Shown: positions 22,088 through 40,564, counted from the first letter of the stretch. The stretch: DNA of 64,000 nucleotides from Raphanus sativus (GCF_000801105.2 NC_079515.1:3162001-3226000); one strand, 5' to 3'. Notes: generated by a model from the letters alone, not told the origin. Numbers and translations are program-made.

Positions 22088-25000
22088 TCAACATCTCGGA
22101 AGATCAGGAGGTGGCGGTGGCAAGCTGGTCGACTTAGTTGGTCCGTTCTCAACCACAAATACCATCCCTAGTCCAAATGGCAGATGAACATCGATATGAC
22201 AATGCATAATCCACGCACCTGAACAATGTTTCAAAAACTTAGCTTCATGTATGATCTATCAACAATATAACATGTAGATTATAACTTAGCTTCATATATG
22301 ATGTATCAACAATATAACACGTATCTGATAGCTTAGTAGTGTGTTCAACTAGAGTCGGGCAAATTATTAAACTAAACCGAAACCGGTTTTTGGTACAAAG
22401 AGTTACCTGGGTTATTAGCTCTGAAACGGGTCACGGCCCACCCACCAACAGGTACCGCCAAGGTGTTACGGGACTGCGGGTTGACGAGATTGTACTTGCT
22501 CCGATCACGGGTCGGGTCATAATTACCGAACCCTTGAGCCAACACGTGGAAGTTAAACCCATGGAGATGCATGGGGTGACTCTCCGCCGCGATAAGCGCG
22601 TGGTTCTGCAGCACCAAATCCACCGTCGCGTTGAACTTCAAGACCTTAGCGCTCGTTGACTTTTGAGCGAACAAGAGTCCCGGGTTTGTCTGGGTTATGT
22701 TCGGGTCAGTGTAATTAAACTTAACCGGAGGCTGGTTTGGAAAATCCGGCGTGAAAATGCCTTGGACGCCGTTGAAAACCGCTTCCAAGATTGATAGTTT
22801 TTTGGGTAAGACAAAGGAATGGTTGTTCATCGAAGCTGAGAATTTCGGACACGTTTTGTTATCAGCACAGGCCTCTAGTCCTAGCCCGATGGTCACGAGC
22901 ATCTCCTCGTCCACGTGGCGAGGCACTGGGACCCAGTGTGGTCCACCGACTAAGCTGGTCAGGTTGGAGTAGAATCTGAACGCAGTTGGCGTGTCGAAGA
23001 AAGAAGGCAGCTTGGGCATCAGCACGCGCTTCGCTCTCCGTGTTTTCGACGCGCCGCCGGTGTAGTGGATGACGCCTCTGGTGGTTGTGTTGGGGAACGG
23101 GACGCCGGGTGCGCTGGCGTAAGGATGAGCCGCCATGTAGTAGGAGGAGCCCATGGACTGATCGGCGTAGAGGAGCGCGTCGACGGTTTGACCCGGTGCG
23201 ATGGCGATGACGTCGGTGAGGTAAGGTTTGGTGTAGACTGCGTCAGCTGCGACGACTGTCATCTTGTGGTTGGCTATCTTGAAAAACAGTTGAATGTTCA
23301 TTGCCGCGTTTATGATGCGCAGTAAATATAACTTTCCTTTTACCACGTCTAGGTTAAACATTCCTGTTTTTTTTTTTCATTTCAGAAAAATAAAAGGGTT
23401 AGATCACAAATGATCATTAGATAAGATTTGATTAGTGCTAAAAAAACTTGATTAGTAACCGGCAGTAAATTTTTGTTTCACTACATAACCATATTAGATT
23501 ATTCGATGAGAATATCATAATATTAGATAGTGGTATGGTATGGAATTTGTGAAACTAACTTGTTATGTATGTTTACTTCGTAGTTCTACGCATACAAAGG
23601 TTCGAAAGAGAATGCAATGTAATTAGAGAAGTATTAATTAGAATGCTTTTCATTTTAGCGTTCACTATGCTTTAAAAATAATTATTCTAAGTACCAAATA
23701 ATAAAAAAACTTTTGGCAATCGTATATTCTATTAATATGGTCTAATTATTTGTTTCATTTATTTAATATATCTATTCTATTAATATTAGATATAAATATA
23801 ATTACAAAAAACTAAATATAAAACTTACAATTTTCACAAAATTTTAAACAAAAAATATATCCGTTTTTTGAAAAGATAGATAATAATCTAGTTTATTTTA
23901 CTAAAACAACAGCATGACATATTGGTATAGATTTAATCTAATATTCTAATATAATTATTAAAATATTTTATTAATCATTTAAAATTATTTTATACAAATA
24001 TAATTACAAAAAAACACAGATATATATTTTTTCCCATCAAACACATATATAATTAAAAGTAAATATGAAAATTATGTTTCTAAAAAATATTTATATAAAA
24101 AAGATATACCCTATTTTTGAAAGACGTTTCAAAATCTAGTTAATTAAAGCATGTAATCATTTGTTCTGTTATTTCACCATAAATACGTAAAATTGTGAAA
24201 GAACATGCATGTAAACAATACCACACTCAACTTATTTAAACCTCCACTAGCTAATATGATTACTTCTATTGTATATACTTTATAATTTCCAGCACTCCGT
24301 CACCAATAACACGTAAAATAAGAATACTAAATAGTAAATATTTGAATCTATCCGTGTTTCTTCTTAGATAGTGATTAATTTGTATTTTTTTTCACTTACT
24401 GTCTTTGGAACATGGATATAGGTTTCCTGGCAAGCCATTGATCGTATAGGCGTCGGAATTGTTTGGAGGGACTCCGGTGGCGATTGCAGCCTCTTCTAAC
24501 GCGACTACGTCTGTGTTCCACCATTCACCTGTTTTAATATTACAATTTGAACCTAATATTAATATTTCTAATAATTAAAATTAGAAGACTTTTGGCTAAG
24601 TACTTTAAAATACAAGTATGAGCAGCGGCGGAGACAATTAAGAGCTAGGGGGTCAGCTGACCCCTATACATTTTAATTATTTATTATACCATAGTTTCTG
24701 TAAATTTGTGATACCTGACCCAGTTAAAGTCTCTTAATGACCCCTATACAATTTAAGCCCACGTTCGTTCAACTAAAATAATTACTTTTAACATTTGAAA
24801 TCTAATCTAAACCCACACGTACATTACTTTTTCCAACGAAATGCCCATGAGTAATTTAGCAGTGTAAAATTGGTTTATTGCTAAAGTAATCATGTTCATG
24901 CTAGAAATTTAGTTTCTTTTCTGTGAATGTTTATTTTTCCTGAAATAAAATCATGTATCTGTGTTCATCTTAGGATAAATTCCTTCACTATATTTATTCA

Positions 25001-27219
25001 TTAAATTTCAATTGATTTTATATTAGGATAATAAAACGTTAGCATAATAAAACATTTACATTAATGCTAAAAAATTGGGTCTTACCAATAACTTATATAG
25101 AAAATTTTAAATAATATCTATGTATATAATAAATATAATTAAATTATGAATAATAAAATAATTTAATTTAAAAAAATAATTCACTAACATAAAAAATTAC
25201 AAGGTTTTTATATGTATAATAATAAAATATTTTAGACTATATAGTGTATTATTTACAAAAATTAGATTTTATTATATGTTTTTGGTCGAAAAAATTGACC
25301 CCCGTAACAAAATTTTCTGGCTCCGCCACTGAGTATGAGGACGACCAACATCCTTTCGCATTATTCACAGGCTGAACTACTAAAGCTTAGTTTAACTATT
25401 TGAATATGTATTTTGATATCAATTAAATAAAAACAAATTATCTAGTTGAGACGTACCGAATATGATGGGAACTTCTTTGTGCGGTTTGGGAAACGGGTAA
25501 GAGTGGCCGGATTTAGGGCGGATGATGAGAGCACCGTATACGGTGGCGCGTAAGAAAGACGAATGTGCGTGCCACCACAAGGTACCTTCTTGGCCAGTGA
25601 TGTTGAACCTGTAAGCGTAGCGATGGCCAGGCTGGATTGGGCATTGCGTTATCATGCTCGGTCCATCTGCCCAAACCGTCAGTTTATGGAATATCCCGTG
25701 CCTAGATTACGCAAAAGTATTACGATATATCATATTCGAACACTAGGATGTATTAATTAATTAGTATGGTTTGTTTTAAAATGTAGTATTAAAGATCTTA
25801 TTGACGAATGTATTTATTAAGTATAGCTAGGATTTTTGAAGTTTTAAGTATTGATGGTCAATTAGAAGACAAGAAAAAAGTATGGATGGTCAACTTTGTT
25901 TTCGTATTACGATAACATAATTAATCAATGCAAGCCAAGTGAATTTTGATTTGAATTTAATTATAGTGTTTTATTTTCTTAGTTTATGAAAATGATTATA
26001 TGGAAATGGGAATGGAGAGTAAAGAAACAACAAAAGTATCATTTTATTTGAAACCATTTCAAGATTGAAATAAAGCATGTTTCACGAAACTGAATTAGAC
26101 TAATCACATCTTGGTTCGTTCAAACAGTTTCTAACATATATATAGCCTAGTTATGTTCAAATCGTTGACCGATAATTTCTAAAATTAGCTCAGCAAAACT
26201 AAACCAAATTTCAGTTAAAATTACTTTGTTTAACTTAGTTGGATAAAATAAGTAACATATAAGATAAATTAAAGAACCAGGTTGGTTGAAATAATTATTT
26301 TGTGGGTATGCATGTTTTGTTAGTCGTCTGGTTGTTGTTGTTTCTTAGCCCTAAACCAAAATTGAAATCGTAATCACTGAACAAAAATAATATAAATTTT
26401 TAGTTTGCTTCTTGTGATTTTATAACTTTAAAGTCCATAAGGAAAACAAATAAAAACAAATAACTTCTCCCCAAGTCTATATTTTCTACAACGGCAAAGA
26501 CAATAGATTATATAGAGTATTTATATGCGAAAAAGGGAAACAGCTAATTGAGGAACTGTGGAAAGCTAGCGCCTAGTAAAGTCAGAAAACCAATATGAAA
26601 TCACGCATAATTTAAGTAATAGCTAACATAATACGAATTTTATTATATAGTATATTAATTAAGTGAATACCAATGGTTTTGTCAAAAATAAAATAATTTA
26701 AGTGAATTAATACCAATGAATTGTGATGTTGTGAGGGGAACTGTTAATGACGTGTATTACGAGCGAGTCACCCTCCTTGGCGCGTACCGTTGGTCCAGGC
26801 AGGCTTCCATTAACAACTGTTATCACTTGCCGTTTGCACAGCCGAGACATGGTTAAGTTTTGTACCTGTCAAAACCCAAGTATCTCTCACGTCGTTAGCG
26901 CTCAATTGGTAACTAGTTGGTAACATAAACTCATACTTCACATGCTACGAATCACCTTTAACAAGTAAAATCACAAGATATGGTAAGAAAAACATGAAAC
27001 GAATTTTCAAATAAGAATCCTGTTATAAGTTATGATTTATGAACCGATAGAAAATTAACCAAAGTGGTGGTCTATAAAACGAGATGTATAGCTCTAATAA
27101 GATGCATGCAAAACATGTGTGGTTACGTTGAAGGTGTGTTCGACAATGGCTGCAGAAGCTATTGAAGAGACTGCAAAAAGAAGAAGAGCCCAAGCAAGAG
27201 AAACTCTAACGCCCTCCAT
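22088..27219 (-). CDS. LAC7: Laccase 7-type multicopper oxidase
   Basis: Six exons, 27127-27219, 26714-26865, 25457-25701, 24400-24528, 22407-23363 and 22088-22218, give 568 residues, the usual laccase length. Laccases oxidise phenolics such as monolignols and flavonoids in the cell wall with oxygen. A signal peptide ([20 protein letters not shown]) begins the protein. All copper ligand motifs are present: [22 protein letters not shown] and [14 protein letters not shown]. Many Asn-X-Ser/Thr sites fit a secreted glycoprotein. The end [10 protein letters not shown] is typical of the LAC7 group. No lesion was seen. Intron 3 holds a MITE, and introns 2 and 4 are about 1 kb and very AT-rich. It corresponds to At3g09220. 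Confidence 0.95.
22229..22330. repeat. 53-bp tandem duplication in LAC7 intron 5
   Basis: Two adjacent copies of ACTTAGCTTCATRTATGATS followed by TATCAACAATATAACAYG lie next to each other in the last intron of the laccase gene. They differ at a few bases. Confidence 0.75.
24623..25331. mobile_element. hAT-type MITE, 709 bp, in LAC7 intron 3
   Basis: The left end reads CAGCGGCGGAGACA and the right end, on the other strand, CAGTGGCGGAGCCA. These are hAT-like terminal inverted repeats with an adjacent GGGGTCA/TGACCCC block. An exact 8-bp target duplication, AGTATGAG, flanks it (24615-24622 and 25332-25339). There is no transposase frame; the interior is AT-rich. It lies wholly inside the intron between exons 3 and 4. 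Confidence 0.9.
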
Positions 27220-27306
27220 CTCTAGAGATAGCAAGATGGGATGAAGCGAAGTAGAGAGAAAACTAGAAATGCGTAGTGGAGATTTGAAGCAAAGATAGAA
27301 TAAAGT

Positions 27307-27325
27307 TCGGTTAATTTATAGAGCG
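27307..27325 (-). promoter_or_regulatory. Probable LAC7 TATA box
   Basis: The minus strand reads CTCTATAAATTAACC about 95 bp upstream of the laccase start codon, a good position for a core promoter. Confidence 0.55.
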
Positions 27326-30028
27326 CAAAGTGGTAATAAAGAAGAAGCAAAACATGTTTTGTTAATTAGGGTTGTCTAAGCAGATAATTCTTTTAATATT
27401 CAAGTATTTATTCCTCGATTCTTATAATAATATATAAGTATTGATCAATATAAGGTGTTTCAGTATTTCTTTGTTTTTATTTTGGTGATCAATTTTTTAA
27501 TCGAATTAAAATGTAGACTAATGTAGTGCCACATACTTTTTTCATTTTTAATTTGTCGTTTTTCTTCGTTATTAATTGTCCACCTAAATTAGATCAAGGA
27601 TTGGCAAACGGGCTGTTCTTTCGAATAACACCTCCATCTGACTAGAATCTGATATATATGAAAAAATATAGCCTATGTTCATTATTTTTTTGTTAAAGCG
27701 TCTGTCCGACTATTCATACTACGAAGAATATGAAATAGACTCATATTTCGAAGTCCTCCTATAATTTTTGGAACACTTTAATCTATATCGTAAATTTTAG
27801 TCAATTCATCGGGTTTACAGTCATGTTCACTAGGTCCGAATATTTATCTCGAACTCAACAAAGATTATCCTCTCGTCTCTCATACATGAGGCTGCACATT
27901 AAAGTACCATACAAATAAACAATTTACTGATAATAGTATTAGCCAGAATATATAAACTTAGTAGTGAAAGTTAAAATCAAGTCTACTAATTAGTTTTAAA
28001 ATAGTTTAATGTAATACAACCACAGTTCTCTAACATCGTTTAGGTGCTTATGTATATCTCTGTATACATATTCGTCTACGTGTGTGCATGTATTCTTTTC
28101 TTGTATATATTGAACTACTTGTTGCTAGCGAAGCTTTAGGCCTATAGGTAATTTTCAATCTGTTAGTAGAGACGTCGTTGTTCAAAATTCTAACAGTTGA
28201 TTAGTCCGTTTATTTATATAATTTTAAAGGATAACAAAAGTCATTCAAACGCTTGCTTCTCAAGACAAACAATCTCACATTTTATTGAAATCAAATATAT
28301 TTCCAATCACAGGTCGCACATAAATAGCTACCTATCTAATTTGATACCTAAGTATCAACCACAATTTTAGCGACATATCTCTGATCAATTTTAAAATATG
28401 CATTCCGCAAAGTGTAGATATATATAGCGATGAATTTAAAGAAAAATCTTGGCAAAGTTTTACAATATTTAGTTATTGATAAAGTAGAAACTAAAAAAGT
28501 CACTAAATGACCATCCTTTTTCTTCTTGTTGCTACTAGTTTCAGATTTTAAAACGTAGTTAAAAAGATACCCCACTAATCACATGATTCTCAAAGTTGAT
28601 TACGTTCGACAAAATTAAGGAATCATTAACGAACCCACAATTTTGCTTAAGATGTTATTTAAATACAAAGCAATACATGCAACGCACTCCCGACACAGGC
28701 CAATTGATTTTTGTCTAAATCGTATGACAGTTGTAGTATCGTGGAAGTGTTCTTTCAACGATCGATCAAATTCATAAAAAAAAATTTTAGTATGATGTTG
28801 ATTCGTCCACTTTTACATTATTATTATAAAATGATAAATATTAGTACGTGCATAGACAAGGTCCATATTTTTGTGAAGTTGAAACCTGGAAGCATCTTAG
28901 TCAACTTAACAAGAACGTATTGTAAATTTTGTGAAGATCATATTTAAAACATGTAAAATACCTTTTTTGTCAACATCATCTCTGTATAAAATAAATATTT
29001 ACTTTTACTATGATCTGTTTTGGGTACACAATATAGGATGTGACAACTGTTTCCAGTTGTTCTAGTTATCATTTATTTACGAGATACATTATGTGTTTTT
29101 ATCTTCTAAGTACTATATTTTTATACATCTTTCAACTTTCTCCCAAAAAGGAGACATCATTTACACAAAAGCTTTAAGAACAGATGAATATTGCGACAGA
29201 TATTTAAAAGAGACCCGATACGAAGCAATTTGATGCAAAGAAAACTGACGAGTAGAGGTTTGAGAAAAAACGAAGCCAACGATGAAGATATGATCCCGTT
29301 ACTATGTTTTTGATTTTTTTTTTTTGATAAAAACTATGTTTTTGTTGCAGAGAGAGTTTAGGATTTTTTGTTAATAGAATTCTTGGTTAATTATATATAT
29401 TGTTTTTAATTATATTACGAAAGACTTGTAAATCCATTGCCAGGAAAAGTCGCTCTCTGTCATATTAATCTGACTGTTTCTTGTAGACCTCACAGGCTCG
29501 CCTCAACCTCTAGCATTGTTTTTTAGCTTTCGCCATCTCTTTTCATACGTGGATGGATGGATAGATTATCATTGACTTTTGAATTTATAACCACGTACAA
29601 ACCAAATTCTTTTGTACAGAAATCAACTTGAATATCTTGATTATTTTCTAATGAAAATTTCGGTGTTAGTTGGTCAAAGAATGCTAGATGAAAGTAATAA
29701 TCTCGAACATCAACTTCTTGAAACGTTACGAAGGATAAGGAACAAATAACAGTTATATTTCTCACAATCACAAGTCGTAACCGGTAAGGCGGTAACCATA
29801 TCAAATTTTGTTTTGCTCAAGAAGAATTGAAGATCAACATAAAATGAGATATTATTTTACTATTTTCGGTTAAGAATGTTAGTTAAGAAAATAAAAAGGA
29901 CCGTGTTAAACTAAAAGCAGAACCATACAAATTACAGTGGATCAATTTAATGAATTTATCAAAGATTTAAGGCAAACTTAATCGAAGGAGAGATCAAAGT
30001 TTTCTTTTTCCATCAACCATGAAACAAT
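27326..30028. other. Long AT-rich intergenic region; collinear MYB gene not seen
   Basis: These 2.7 kb have no recognisable gene on either strand; the longest open frames are under 95 codons and have no family motif. In the Arabidopsis order I recall, a MYB gene (MYB1, At3g09230) stands here. I found no R2R3 Trp-spaced repeats, so it seems to be lost from this copy. Confidence 0.5.
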
Positions 30029-30170
30029 TTGTTTAACACAGGTGATCAACTTCTGCATGCAATAGACTCCACTGTAAGAAATCGCCTATCTAGCATCAGA
30101 GAATCAAATCGGAGTCTGACATCAGCTATGTTCGCTCTTTGGTTGTCTAAGGATCGCCATCACCAAGCCT
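30029..30170 (+). pseudogene. LINE ORF2 3'-end remnant
   Basis: The frame reads LLHAIDSTVRNRLSSIRESN then LTSAMFALWLSKDRHH. This resembles the C-terminus common in plant LINE reverse transcriptases (IDxxVRNRxxxIR...LWxxxR), also seen at 63299-63655 in this window (MVDRQVRNRCILFRQQGNYK). Only about 45 codons remain. Confidence 0.45.
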
Positions 30171-30387
30171 TTTCTCACCCTTCTGAATACGACGCTTCAC
30201 AAAGGCTACTCTCCTTCTGTGATATTGGGCTGCAGATATCAGTTAGGCCCTCTTCTTCTATTATTATCTGATGTTTCAAGTAATGGGCTACGGACCAAAA
30301 CAGTTGCCATAAATGGGCCATATTTCTGTATATATATAAGCCATTTCTTAAAAAAGAACAATTTTGTGAATTTTTTAAAAATTATAT

Positions 30388-30628
30388 ACTCCTTCCGTTT
30401 TGAATTACTCGTCGTTTTACAGTAGAATTTTGGTTTCAAAATAAATATCGTTTTCGGTTTTCAATGCAACATTTATTAAAAATATACTCTACTCTATTTT
30501 TCTATGGTTGATATATAGTTAGGTGTATTGGTAATAGTGTTTTTATTTTTAAAATATGTAAAATTAAATGTTTTCTTAATCTGTGTGCATAAACTTAGAA
30601 CGACAAATAATATGAAACAGAGAAAATA
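30388..30628. mobile_element. Stowaway-like (Tc1/mariner) MITE, degenerate
   Basis: The left end CTCCTTCCGTTTTGAATTAC followed by TCGTCGTTTTA matches the CTCCCTCCGTTT ends of Stowaway MITEs. The right end, read on the other strand, is CTCTGTTTCATATTATTTGT followed by CGTTCTA, a decayed partner. The length of about 240 bp fits the family. The target duplication (TA) is not clear at the right end. Confidence 0.5.
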
Positions 30629-30629
30629 A

Positions 30630-31361
30630 TTGTCTGCATTACAAAAAAAAAATACCAATGTTGCGTTGCACAGTAAAATTGATATTGAAATTTCCCGCCA
30701 TAGTAAAATTTACTAAAATCTCCTTCATAAAAACAAAGACAAAATAGTAAAGGTGACGACGTAAATATATATGTGGAAGGTGAAAGAGTAATATTCAAGA
30801 AGAAATTAAACCAATCTTTTTTTTTTGTAAAAGAAATTAAACCAATCTTTAATGATATATTCTATAAATTCCTTTATATTAGAAATAGACTCTATTATAA
30901 AATTGAATTTGTTCAAATAGTTTATTTTATAATAGAGTTATTCTGTAATATAGTAGTCCCAAATATAAAGTAATCTTGATTAAAAAGTAATAAAAAAATT
31001 ATTAATCAAAAACGGAAAAAGAAAATTTTGTGCAAAATCCTAGTAGTGAACTGAAAAAAAAAACTATGACTTGTATCATCTAAGTTGTATGGCCTCTGCC
31101 TTTACCGTATCATTATAATTGTTTCACCAATGAAGAAAAAAAGAAATACACAATCCAGTTAAGATCAAGGCAAAACGCCAAGAAAATCCAGGGTTTTAAC
31201 ACACAAATCTGATGGTACATCAAATCTGATGGTACATCAGAGATTCTCTCAAATAAAGCCAAAATAAAAGCAAACAGGTATATGTATGTTTTGTGCATTG
31301 ACATTTCTAAATAGGGAGAGGAAGAAGCTGTACAGATCTTGGTTTTGTTGTTGTTGTAATT
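30630..31361. other. AT-rich spacer downstream of BSK9
   Basis: No coding sequence was recognised. The part next to 31361 is the 3' UTR of BSK9. A 19-bp unit (AAATCTGATGGTACATCA) is repeated twice near 31204-31239. Confidence 0.5.
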
Positions 31362-33546
<2,185 letters not shown>

Positions 33547-35006
33547 GCCGGCAATGGAGAAACACAAAAACTTTGAAGTGCTCTTGGTAAACCTTCCCGC
33601 TTCCAGGTAAATACGATAATATTTCAAAAAGAAAGAACACTAATATTTATTTTGTAGCGAACATTTATTATTTTTAAATCATAATCAAATAGTATATAAA
33701 TATGCTTCAGAAGAAATCAACTTAGCTATATGTCAACAGGATCAGCTTGTTATATTGTAAAGATTTTAGTTTTTGCGTGTTTCATTCGATTTCTTCATTT
33801 GAGCATGAAACATTACAGAATTTTATATCAGAAAAGCATATAAATATATTTGTTGGGGTTTTGTCTTCATTAACGCCTGTCTTGTTTTCAATGGATCATC
33901 TTGCATCTTAGATATAACAGTTATTTTTTAGGATGTAAGTACTGTACTTTTCATAAACATATCGTTTTCTCTCATGACTGGCAAAAAAGATAAAAAAACT
34001 CTGGTGTTTATAGTGGGACGCTCGTTTTGGTGAACTATACTAAAAAAATAAACACATACAATAAAGAAATCACACACTTGTTAACACACATGGATCTAGC
34101 CTCTATTTTTGGTTTTGTTAAGAAATTCTCACAAACACTATATGAGCTGACTTACAACTTTGAAATTCCATAACAGTTATTTTTGTTTTGTATTTCTCAT
34201 ACATCCAAAAATATAAACATGATTCATTCATATGTATATATTTTCTTCATTCATTCATTTATTGGTTTTTGATATTCCTATATTCGAAAAGTCGATGCAA
34301 AGTGCTAGACGATGATTTTGGTTAGGCTAAAAAATCTCTAAGTATGACTTCCATCCCCACAACAAGATGTATATTAATATAATAATACGATGACCAACAT
34401 GTATATACTTAGCCACGACCATATGGATGATCTAATTTAAAAAAAAACATATGGATGATCCAAAACGACAAACTCATACATATTACATGCACCACACTAA
34501 TGCTTACATAAGCCCTGAATCTGATAATGCGAATAGAAATTATAAATCCAATGAAAAAATCTAAAAAACCAAGATAAATAAAAATCAATTAAGATAGATT
34601 TTCCAAACAATTATGTTACACAATGTAGTAACAATTATGGTCATTATCAGATCACAAAGGCTTTTGAATAATGATCATGTTTGGTGTAATAATTAATACT
34701 GATTAGGTCTTATACTAAGATTGAAACCCCCAAAGAAGGATTGAAACCCTAGAGGATATTCAGATCCTAGTTGAAATTCAACTATAAGTGTCTTCTTAAA
34801 GATGTAGCTTGACATATAAGTTCTCCAAAGGGATATTTTTATTATAGTTCCAAAGCCTTTTTGATCTTGTCAAATCAGGTGAAGACATTGAAATATGAAA
34901 AATAAAATACTTTTATTCTAACCAAGACTTCATGAATCTTGGCCAATCACAAACTAAAACATAATTAAAACAGAAGAGATCGAAACATTTGAGAGTTGAG
35001 ACGAAA
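33547..35006. other. Intergenic region between BSK9 and the beta-glucosidase
   Basis: AT-rich, no coding sequence recognised. It should contain the BSK9 promoter and the 3' UTR of the beta-glucosidase. The NTF2-like gene (At3g09250) that I recall between these two in Arabidopsis is not visible. Confidence 0.5.
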
Positions 35007-38337
<3,331 letters not shown>

Positions 38338-38402
38338 TTTGGGTTTGGTTATTTTTTCTTCAAGAAAAGATGTTTAGGATGGTTCTTCCACACAGAAGTG
38401 GG

Positions 38403-38418
38403 GTTCCTTATATAGTAA
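38403..38418 (-). promoter_or_regulatory. Beta-glucosidase TATA box
   Basis: The minus strand reads ACTATATAAGGAACC, about 70 bp upstream of the start codon. It is a strong TATA box in a fitting position for a highly expressed gene. Confidence 0.7.
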
Positions 38419-38510
38419 TTTTAACTCACTGATTATTTTTATTTTTTGACTAAGGGCATTCAGTTTTTAACTCACTGATCTCTCATCATTTTATGTTTTT
38501 AATTAATATG

Positions 38511-38940
38511 CCATTCAGGCCTCGTTTTAATCATGTTTTGTACATTATATAGATTCAGATCGAGTTTTTTGATTAAATCTGAATTGATAAATGGACGTGA
38601 TCGACATGATCTCCTATGCGTATTTTTAAACTACTGTTGTTTAGTAAACGAAATTTTTTATCGGCGACTAATCAACCTGTACTCAACCGCATCTTCACAC
38701 TCATATTCCAAGCTTCATTTTGTGCGATACTGCGATCTGAAGATAAGGAAATACAAGAATCCATCGATTTACTGGAATAGTTTTCTATATGCCATTAAGG
38801 CCTCGTTGATCATCTTTTATTTTTATACTATATAGATCCAGATCGATTTTTTGATTAAATTTAACTTATAAGTGGACGTGATCGACATGGTCCTAACGTG
38901 TGTGTGTTAAACTACCGCTGTTTAGTAAAAGTAATTATTT
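38511..38940. repeat. Direct duplication of about 150 bp upstream of the beta-glucosidase
   Basis: The block at about 38511-38655 (GCCATTCAGGCCTCGTT...AGATTCAGATCGAGTTTTTT...GGACGTGATCGACATG...TGTTTAGTAAA) recurs at about 38790-38935 with roughly 85% identity by eye. A weaker match continues past each copy (TACAAGAATCCATCGAT and TGCAAGAATGCATCGAT). The duplication lies 170-600 bp upstream of the start codon. Confidence 0.75.
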
Positions 38941-39191
38941 ATGGTCATTTTCATATTTATGCGAATTGGTGATAAATAATGCAAGAATGCATCGATCCCT
39001 AATCCCTTGGAACCCAAACAAGTCACAATTACCATTCGAAACATTGTGAAGCTCACATTCTTCTCACCACTGATTACACTTCGTATATTCATGATTCAGT
39101 CTCGATATTGTATTTAGTTAATCCTCATCAATTTCTCACTAATTTTTTTGTTTGTAATTGGACAAAAACACATAGATTATCGTTTAAAATA

Positions 39192-40008
39192 GGACTTATT
39201 CTTGGGTTCATCCCCTATGATGAACCTTTAGGTTCACCAACCAATAGTGTTTGAATATTTGATATTTGATATCTTTTAAAAAAGGAAACATAATTGAATT
39301 TCCAAATTAGATTAAAAATAAAAATATTAAATACATAAAAAATAGTAATAGTTACAAAAAATAAATAAATATTATTAAGCCTTCACTAAAATACTAAATC
39401 TTATACTCTAAATCCTAAAACCTATACCCTAAATCCTAAACCCAAAAATTTTAGGTAAACCCTAAACGTTTTGATAAATCATAAACCTTAAATCATAAAT
39501 ATTAAAAACTAAATCATAAAACACTAAACCCTAAATTCTAATCACTAAACCCTAAATCATTGGGTAAACTCCGAACCCTTGGATAATTCATGAACATATA
39601 GGTTCACCGACCATATATAATGTTTGAGTTTATGATTTATCCAAGGGTTCGGGGTTTACCCAAGGGTTTAGGGTTTAGTGATTAGAGTTTAGTGTTATTA
39701 TGATTTAGTTTTTAATATTTATGATTCAGGGTTTAGGATTTATCAAAAGGCTTAGGTTTATCTAAAAATTTTGGTTTAGGTTTTACCTAAGATTTTAGAG
39801 TTTGGGATTTAGGGTATAGAGTTTAATATTTTACTAAAATCTTAATAATATTAATGTATTTATTTTGTAACTATTACTATTTTTATGTATTTTTATTTTT
39901 ATTTTTAAAATATAATATAGTTTGGAAATTAAATTTTGTTTTCCTATTTTAAAAGATATCAAATATCAAATACTCAAATACTATAGGGGGTGAACCTAAG
40001 AATATCTC
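39192..40008. mobile_element. Long terminal-inverted-repeat element (MULE/foldback MITE type), about 815 bp
   Basis: The two halves are inverted copies of each other, about 390 bp each. The left has TATTCTTGGGTTCATCCCCT and the right, on the other strand, TATTCTTAGGTTCACCCCCT. Matching blocks follow: GATATTTGATATCTTTTAAA, then AATAGTAATAGTTACAAA, then telomere-like CCCTAAATCCTAAACC runs that meet at the centre. Possible imperfect 9-10 bp target duplications (TTTAAAATAGG left, TTTAAATAGG right) fit a Mutator-like element. No coding frame was seen. Confidence 0.75.
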
Positions 40009-40321
40009 TTTAAATAGGTTGGTTCATTGCACGATCTATATTCTATCTCGCTGGTGTTATTATTTATTTGGTAATTATTTTTATGCATGAGGATGGTATT
40101 AATTTCATCCCATCTATATCGCTGTATTATTTAACTTACTTCTACCAGAATTTTGAACAGAATATCGCGCGTGTCTAACGTGGAACTTTTTTTTAACATG
40201 TGAATTAGGTCGTTGTGCAACGCCAGAAGACCAATCTTTTAAACACAGGATAAGATGCCGGCTCGGCGTATTCACTGATTCACTGGTCCGACCTGTTCAA
40301 TCGGTTGAACCAGGATTTTAT

Positions 40322-40330
40322 TTATTATAT

Positions 40331-40366
<36 letters not shown>

Positions 40367-40368
40367 AA
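40322..40368. repeat. (TA)n microsatellite
   Basis: Two runs of TA dinucleotides lie in the AT-rich spacer (40009-40564) between the inverted-repeat element and the first assembly gap. Nothing else was recognised in that spacer. Confidence 0.9.
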
Positions 40369-40564
40369 TCATCTAGTGACTAATATCTAAAACCTATCAC
40401 AAAAAATAGAAAAATAATAACTGAATCTTGATACAAATATAAACTAAATGAAAACATGAAAATTAAAAAAAACTAAAAAAATATGTTGGATAATAATAAA
40501 TGATATAGTCTTCATTACCTTCTAAAACAAGAAAATATGGAAAATATTAGACAAACTGTAATAT

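Noticed and set aside
22339..23325. Several open frames on the plus strand
   Set aside because: All lie opposite the large laccase exon, a GC-richer coding stretch that creates antisense open frames.
39400..39830. Interstitial telomere repeat
   Set aside because: The CCCTAAA-like words are degenerate and arranged as inverted arms of one element, not as a tandem (TTTAGGG)n tract.
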